64,000 nucleotides of DNA, taken from an uncultured Bacteroidales bacterium. Its GTDB lineage: Bacteria; Bacteroidota; Bacteroidia; Bacteroidales; P3. Positions 59,027 to 64,000 of this stretch are shown piece after piece. A program made the position numbers and the translations under genes. The stretch spans positions 1 through 64,000 of the forward strand of contig ONQD01000029.1 in NCBI GenBank assembly GCA_900319865.1, written 5' to 3'. Each line of letters begins with the position of its first letter. Within the stretch, counting starts at the first letter, position 1. Under the pieces are notes generated by a model. The model ran no database searches. It was not told where the DNA came from and was given only the letters and a program-made list of their open reading frames with translations.

Positions 59027-61552
59027 ATGAAAAGATGGCTTTTTCTTTTGGTGATGTTCTGCGTGGCAGGAGCTGTGCAGGCTCAGACCACGGTGAGCGG
59101 CAGGGTGATAGATCAAAGCAATAGTCAGCCGATGCCGTTCGCGACGGTGGCGGTGCTGAATCAGGACAGCACGGTGCTTACCGGAGCGGTGACCGACAAC
59201 AAGGGCGAGTATGCCATTGGTGTGAAAAATCAGGGAGAGTATATTTTGGCGGTTTCGTTTATAGGTTACGAGACGGCCTACCGCAAGGTTACGGTGGGTA
59301 AATCGCCGGTGGAGATGGAGGTCATTGTGTTGTCGCCCGACGCCACGATGCTGCAGGCCGTGAAGGTAGTGGAGCGGGCTCCGGTGGTGGAGCAACAGAT
59401 GGACAAACTGGTGATGAATGTGGCCCAGAGCGCCTTTGCACAGGGAAGCAATGCTATGGATTTGCTGCGCAAAGCACCGGGAGTGAGTGTGGATAAGGAC
59501 GGCAATGTGCTGCTCAACGGGCAGGCTGTGGCGGTGTGGATTGACGGACGTCCGTCGAACCTGGACGGGAAGAGCCTCGAGATGTTGCTGCGCGGCACCG
59601 ACGGCAGCAATATTGAGAAGATAGAGATTATGGCCAACCCCTCGGCAAAATATGACGCCGAAGGCCAGGGCGGCATTATCAATATCAAGACCACACATCA
59701 TTTCGCCCAAGGGCTGAACGGCACGGTTTCGGCCGACGTGGCGGGCATGTGGTTTGACCGCGAGATGATGGTACGGGCGAAGAGGACGCAGTTCTTTTTC
59801 GACCACAATCTGAATGCGAGGGTCAATTTCCGTACCGAAAAGACCAATACTTTTGTGCATCTTTCGGAGAGCGGTGACGCGATGGGGGTGAACCTGCTTA
59901 CGTCGACTGAGGCAAAGATGGGCGGCAGTGTGTTTGAGCAGCAGACTGGGTCGCAGCCCAATGTGCAGGGCCGCGGGTTTACACTGAAGGTGGGCAACGA
60001 CTGGTTTATAGACAAGAAAAACACGTTTGGGGTTATTTTCACCATGCCGATCAACAGCATGCGGCAGTGGGACGACTCGAGTTTCTCGGTCCAGCGGATG
60101 AACGGCAACCTGCTGCAGCAGTCGCTGTCGAACCCGGTGACGGAGTATACGCTGACGCAGTATATGGGTAATTTGAATTATACGCATGTCTTCGACGAGG
60201 CCAAGGCGTCGGAATTGACGGCCAATCTGGACTATTTCCACAATATCACCAATTCGGAGAACAGCCAGACCAACTGGTATTTCCCCCTGCGGGACCCGTT
60301 GAGGTGGGTGGCGCCGTACTACGACTCGACTATGCACATGGCGCTGCATACGGACAATGTGATTGATATTTACAGCGCCAAGGTGGACTGGCAGGGACTT
60401 GTGGCGGGCAGTTTCATGATGGAGGCGGGTGCAAAATGGGCGCTGTCGCATACCGACAACCTGCTGACCCAGACTTGGGGCAGGGAGTATCACGGAATAG
60501 ACAATCTGATTATAGACTCGATTAGGAATCCATTCGACTACACGGAGAATGTGGGTGCGGTTTATGCCACCGCGGCACGCCAGCTGTCGCAGCGGTGGTC
60601 GGCCAAAGCGGGGTTGCGCTATGAATATACTTATGCTTTCAATACCACGAGCACGGTGAAGCAGAGTTACGGCAACCTGTTCCCCACATTGTATGTGGGA
60701 TACAACACGCCCGACATGATGAAGCGGGTGGGGTTGACCTACACCCGACGCATCACACGTCCCAACTATATGCAACTTAATCCTTTCCGCAATTATGTGG
60801 ATGCCCATACATCGAATATGGGCAACCCGAACCTGAAGCCCAGCTATAGCGACAATGTGTCGCTTACGGCAGGGTTTGGGCGATATGTTACTTTGACGGG
60901 GAGTTATATTTATACCAGAGACCAATTGACGATAGTGCCGACTTTCGACCCGGTGACTGGCGACCAGGTGATGATGGCCGATAACTTTGGCTCTACTTCG
61001 CTGCTCGGCGGCGGGGTGACGCTGTCGGAACTGCCTTTGGGCAAATTGTTTTCGTTTACGCTGAATGCCTATGCGTATGACTTCAGGAGTACCGAGGCCC
61101 ACTCGACCGACCGCGTGGTGGGGCATCCGGGCGAGCCCAAGATGTATGACAAGCATTCGTTCCTGGGGTCGTTGTATGCCTGCCTGACGCTGGTGTTGCC
61201 CAAGGACTGGAAGGTGCAGCTGGATGGGTTCTATTCATCGCCGATTGTTGTGGGGTATTTGAAGACCAGTTCGAACGAGATGGTGAATCTGGGCGTGAAG
61301 AAAACGGCCTTGAGTGGCAGGCTTGTGTTGTCGCTGCAGGTGAACGACTTGTTGCGCACTATGAGCAACAGTTTCGATGTGGTGTATGCCGACGGGGTGA
61401 CCAGCAGATATACGCAGGATTATCTTTTCCAGAAAGTGAAGTTGGGACTGCAGTGGAATTTCGGAGCCAGCCAGAAGCCTTTGCGCCATCGCAACGTGGG
61501 TACGCTTGAGGAACTGGACCGCGCCTCCAACAGCTCGGGTAAGATTAATTAG
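59027..61552 (+). CDS. TonB-dependent receptor-like outer-membrane protein (carboxypeptidase-like plug, OMP_b-brl_3 type)
   Basis: About 841 residues. Signal peptide (WLFLLVMFCVAGAVQAQ), an N-terminal carboxypeptidase-regulatory-like domain (VSGRVIDQSNSQPMPFATVA, GEYILAVSFIGYETAYR), a plug (DLLRKAPGVSVDKDGNVLLN, IMANPSAKYDAEGQGGIINI) and a long beta barrel (NLFPTLYVGYNTPDMM, RPNYMQLNPFRNYVD). The substrate is unknown. ATG at 59003 is an equally possible start and would add eight residues. A long open frame on the other strand is a shadow. Confidence 0.88.
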   Translation: MKRWLFLLVMFCVAGAVQAQTTVSGRVIDQSNSQPMPFATVAVLNQDSTVLTGAVTDNKGEYAIGVKNQGEYILAVSFIGYETAYRKVTVGKSPVEMEVIVLSPDATMLQAVKVVERAPVVEQQMDKLVMNVAQSAFAQGSNAMDLLRKAPGVSVDKDGNVLLNGQAVAVWIDGRPSNLDGKSLEMLLRGTDGSNIEKIEIMANPSAKYDAEGQGGIINIKTTHHFAQGLNGTVSADVAGMWFDREMMVRAKRTQFFFDHNLNARVNFRTEKTNTFVHLSESGDAMGVNLLTSTEAKMGGSVFEQQTGSQPNVQGRGFTLKVGNDWFIDKKNTFGVIFTMPINSMRQWDDSSFSVQRMNGNLLQQSLSNPVTEYTLTQYMGNLNYTHVFDEAKASELTANLDYFHNITNSENSQTNWYFPLRDPLRWVAPYYDSTMHMALHTDNVIDIYSAKVDWQGLVAGSFMMEAGAKWALSHTDNLLTQTWGREYHGIDNLIIDSIRNPFDYTENVGAVYATAARQLSQRWSAKAGLRYEYTYAFNTTSTVKQSYGNLFPTLYVGYNTPDMMKRVGLTYTRRITRPNYMQLNPFRNYVDAHTSNMGNPNLKPSYSDNVSLTAGFGRYVTLTGSYIYTRDQLTIVPTFDPVTGDQVMMADNFGSTSLLGGGVTLSELPLGKLFSFTLNAYAYDFRSTEAHSTDRVVGHPGEPKMYDKHSFLGSLYACLTLVLPKDWKVQLDGFYSSPIVVGYLKTSSNEMVNLGVKKTALSGRLVLSLQVNDLLRTMSNSFDVVYADGVTSRYTQDYLFQKVKLGLQWNFGASQKPLRHRNVGTLEELDRASNSSGKIN

Positions 61553-61631
61553 TTGGAACTATAATAAATCACCTCGCAGTGGGTGAGATTATTGGAATAA
61601 TAGATTGATAATAATGAATAGGATTAACGAT

Positions 61632-62075
61632 ATGAAACGTATGCTTTTGTTTGCGGCGATGGTGTCGCTGCTGTTTTCGGCTCAGGCACAGCTGACGAAA
61701 TCGAGTGCCAACCAAAGTAAGGAAAAGGCCCAATGCAGCCGTCAGGTTGCGCAGGCGAAATGCCGCCCCGTGGGGGTGGAGGAATTTGCCAAACTGATTA
61801 CCCAGAAGGACATAGTGTTGATGGATGTCAGAACCCCCAAAGAATATGCTGAAGGCCATTTGAAAGGGGCTGTCAACGTGACGTGGGGCGATGAGTTCGA
61901 GAAACAGGAGAAAGGCGTCAAGATAGGGGCAAAGAAAACCGTGGCAGTGTATTGCCGGAGAGGCCGACGTAGTCATGCTGCCGCCGAGATGCTGTTGAAG
62001 ATGGGATATGATGTGGTGGAGCTGGATGGTGGTATCATGGCTTGGGAACGGGCAGGGAAACCTGTGGTGAAATAG
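61632..62075 (+). CDS. Secreted rhodanese-like protein
   Basis: 147 residues: signal peptide (LLFAAMVSLLFSAQA) and one rhodanese domain with VLMDVRTPKEYAEGHLKGAV and active-site loop CRRGRRS (C108). Catalytic Cys is present, so sulfur transfer or a redox role in the periplasm is possible. Two further cysteines (C35, C44) lie in the linker. Start chosen at MKRMLLF. Confidence 0.88.
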   Translation: MKRMLLFAAMVSLLFSAQAQLTKSSANQSKEKAQCSRQVAQAKCRPVGVEEFAKLITQKDIVLMDVRTPKEYAEGHLKGAVNVTWGDEFEKQEKGVKIGAKKTVAVYCRRGRRSHAAAEMLLKMGYDVVELDGGIMAWERAGKPVVK

Positions 62076-62266
62076 GATTAAGGCCAGTTTTGTGTCGCCC
62101 CGGAAAAGAGTCGAGTGTTTGTCAGCCATGCCATAAAGGGTGCAGATTGTCTGACGCGCGATAAATGAAATGTTTTATTGGCAGGCGTTGATGGAGAGGC
62201 TTGCAGTAGGGGAGGACACTACAATTGGAATGCATTTGAAGTTAAATGACAAAACAGATGTTCAAG

Positions 62267-63460
62267 ATGAAAAAAATGGTTTTGTGTTTGATGGCCGTCG
62301 CATTGATTGGGAATGCAATGGCTCAAAAGGATTATGATGTTGCCATGGATGGCTTGTTGCTGAACAGGTTGAACCGTGCGGCAGGGAAGTCCGATGTCCA
62401 CTATAGGATGACTGCTTTCAGTACCAGCGATAATTATCAATTCAATTTCTATGGTTACGATGGGCAGGGACGCCTTGTGGCCGTGAAGGATACGGTGAGT
62501 AACGATTATTGTGTGATAGATTCGCTGTTTTATGATGGACATGGAAGAATGACAAGGCTCTCAGGGTGGCAGTTGCTGGATGGTGTATTCAAGAATGTAT
62601 ATTATATTGATTATGCGTATGACGAGAGGGGGAATATTGTGTCGAGAACAAATTACAACAACTTTGGCGGCAACTGGGAGTTGGGTGGAGTGTATACCTA
62701 TACTTACAATTCGGACAATAACATTGTGCTCACTGAACTAACAATGGGAGGTATGAGTCTTCAAAAGGTGGAATATGGGTATGAGGGAGGATTGCTGTCG
62801 GAAGAATTGTGGTATTCGTTTAACGGCAACGGGCTTGTGCCATCGGAAAAGTTGACCTATGAATATGAGGGAGGTAGGCTGGCACGGGTGCATGACAGTT
62901 CAACTGTGGACGGGGTTCATTATGAGTATTATGCATTGATGGATTATTCGTATGATGAGTATGGCAATTGTGTGGAATATGTGTATTATGATGTGACGGG
63001 AGGTGTGAGGGACCGGAGCGAGTATTCTTTCGATTATTCAATGCCGCTGAGCGAGGTGACGATACCGTGGAATCCAGAAATGGTCAGACCCAAGGTGTAT
63101 GATAATGTACATGCTTATGACAGAGAGGCATGGTATTCGGTGGACGTGGATCATGTGTTGCATTATGTGTGCGACTTTATCTATTCTTATGAATCGGCGA
63201 TGGCGGGAATTGCGGAAATGGAAGTTAATGTATTGAAGGCAAGTCCAAATCCTGCAAGCGGGAAAGTGTTGATTGAGGGTTTGGAGTCGGGCGATGCCAG
63301 AGTGCGTGTGGTTGATGCTTTGGGCAGACAAGTGATGACCGGTGTTCTAGAAGATGGGAATAATGCTTTGGATGTTAGCGGTTTGGTGAATGGTTGCTAT
63401 GTGGTGAGTGTTTGGCAGAATGGAGGCTGTAAGTCCTTTAAATTATTGGTTGAGAAGTAG
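62267..63460 (+). CDS. T9SS-sorted secreted protein with YD-like repeats
   Basis: 397 residues. Signal peptide (MVLCLMAVALIGNAMAQ). The body has repeated Tyr-rich strand pairs such as FYGYDGQGRLV, DYAYDERGNIVS, EYGYEGGLLSEE and DYSYDEYGNCVEY, resembling RHS/YD-type repeats. The end is a T9SS type A sorting domain (ASPNPASGKVLIEGL, VRVVDALGRQVM, GCYVVSVWQNGGCKSFKLLV). Function unknown. The gap 62076-62266 shows nothing clear. Confidence 0.8.
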   Translation: MKKMVLCLMAVALIGNAMAQKDYDVAMDGLLLNRLNRAAGKSDVHYRMTAFSTSDNYQFNFYGYDGQGRLVAVKDTVSNDYCVIDSLFYDGHGRMTRLSGWQLLDGVFKNVYYIDYAYDERGNIVSRTNYNNFGGNWELGGVYTYTYNSDNNIVLTELTMGGMSLQKVEYGYEGGLLSEELWYSFNGNGLVPSEKLTYEYEGGRLARVHDSSTVDGVHYEYYALMDYSYDEYGNCVEYVYYDVTGGVRDRSEYSFDYSMPLSEVTIPWNPEMVRPKVYDNVHAYDREAWYSVDVDHVLHYVCDFIYSYESAMAGIAEMEVNVLKASPNPASGKVLIEGLESGDARVRVVDALGRQVMTGVLEDGNNALDVSGLVNGCYVVSVWQNGGCKSFKLLVEK

Positions 63461-63492
63461 GGAAGAGGATATATGTAAATAATAGATGTGTT

Positions 63493-64000
63493 ATGTCGGT
63501 ATTGTTTGAACAGATTTATGCTTTGCGGGATGACTCTCAGGTTGAAGGGCTATCCCGTTTTTTCAAAACGGGACCAGGACAGTATGGGGAGGGTGACCGT
63601 TTTCTTGGCATTAAGGTGCCTCGTGTGCGAGAGGCGGTGAAGAGGGTTTGGAAAGAATGCACCTTTGATGATTTGGAAGTGTGTATCCAATCGGAGTTTC
63701 ATGAAGTGCGGCTTGCCGCGCTGCTGGTGTTGATTCAGATATTTAAACATGCGGGGACCGACGTCGGGAAACAACAACAGTGTGTGGATTTCTACTTAAA
63801 GAATACTAATTATATTAATAATTGGGATTTGGTGGATTTGTCGTGCTATGAGTTGTTGGGGCGCTGGCTGAAGGACACGGATAGGCAGCTGCTATATGAT
63901 TTGGCCCGTGACGGGAGAAGCATGTGGGAACAACGTATTGCTATTGTGAGTTGCATGGCTTTTGTGCGAAAGGGTGAATTTGATGACTGCCTGGCAATAG
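63493..64000 (+). CDS. DNA alkylation repair protein (AlkD-like), 5' part
   Basis: 169 complete codons open at the right edge. The sequence shows the AlkD HEAT-like pattern: LSRFFKTGPGQYGEGDRFLG, IKVPRVREAVKRVW, EVRLAALLVLIQIF, NINNWDLVDLSCYELLGRW-like spacing and WEQRIAIVSCMAFV. AlkD-type glycosylases excise alkylated purines. The C-terminus lies outside. Confidence 0.85.
   Translation, partial: MSVLFEQIYALRDDSQVEGLSRFFKTGPGQYGEGDRFLGIKVPRVREAVKRVWKECTFDDLEVCIQSEFHEVRLAALLVLIQIFKHAGTDVGKQQQCVDFYLKNTNYINNWDLVDLSCYELLGRWLKDTDRQLLYDLARDGRSMWEQRIAIVSCMAFVRKGEFDDCLAI

Noticed and set aside
58637-61156. 839-codon open frame on the minus strand opposite the TonB-dependent receptor
   Set aside because: The plus strand encodes a clear receptor with signal peptide and family motifs; the antisense frame is a composition artefact. 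The same holds for long minus-strand frames at 13457-14434, 16006-17376, 18269-20992 and 36236-37687.

Overview
The window comes from a Bacteroidales-type genome (phylum Bacteroidota). The support is: promoter elements of the TAnnTTTG class in front of many genes with almost no Shine-Dalgarno signals, type IX secretion (T9SS) C-terminal sorting domains, a MurF-alanine racemase fusion, an outer-membrane TonB-dependent receptor, a BspA-like leucine-rich-repeat protein, a TatA/TatC pair without TatB, DUF2851 and OstA-like proteins. HydF implies an [FeFe]-hydrogenase, hence an anaerobe. The species cannot be named from this sequence. No rRNA, tRNA, transposase or prophage structure was seen.

Layout. 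1-9 kb: end of a secreted T9SS protein, REP-like repeats, an orphan MNT nucleotidyltransferase, an OstA-like protein, grpE-dnaJ, DUF2851 and murF-alr. 9-21.4 kb: a hemerythrin plus LuxR-type regulator, an MFS transporter, a polyferredoxin with an internal twin-arginine motif, YitT, a CPBP protease, a Tat-signal Fe-S aldo/keto reductase, tatA, tatC and a very long GH89 alpha-N-acetylglucosaminidase. The Tat translocase sits beside two of its apparent clients.

21.4-34.8 kb is a repeat-rich, partly AT-rich defence island: dispersed repeats; a 112-nt multi-stem palindromic RNA-like element; a PLD/SNF2 helicase broken by a frame-disrupting deletion; an Eco57I-like adenine methyltransferase with repeat-derived in-frame insertions and an AT-rich (probably exchanged) specificity region; a small membrane protein; a two-gene operon of a DpnII/MboI-like nuclease and a TIR protein; a divergent pair of an AAA ATPase and a small PD-(D/E)XK-like protein; and remnants of a DUF4143 ATPase and an HNH nuclease joined by 41/48-bp tandem repeats.

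34.8-52.8 kb is mostly housekeeping: DUF2200, upp-uraA, alkaline phosphatase, a short-chain fatty acid transporter interrupted by an amber codon, an HD hydrolase, apt, a lipoprotein, a gpx/GNAT-HD/DUF456 operon, an ECF sigma/anti-sigma operon with three cell-surface genes, hydF, folA and a LysM esterase.

52.8-58.6 kb is a minimal type V-A CRISPR locus: iteron-like 22-bp repeats, cas12a (1258 aa, all three RuvC acidic residues present), a short leader with its own promoter, and 13 repeats with 12 spacers. No cas1, cas2 or cas4 is present. 58.6-64 kb: a TIGR04076 protein, a TonB-dependent receptor, a rhodanese, a T9SS-sorted protein and the start of an AlkD-like DNA glycosylase.

The most promising undescribed material is in the 22-34 kb island (structured RNA, TIR+nuclease pair, ATPase+ELK pair, G-quadruplex hairpin) and the adaptation-free Cas12a locus, whose first spacer shares a 12-nt PAM-proximal seed, next to a TTTC PAM, with a repeat family of this same chromosome.
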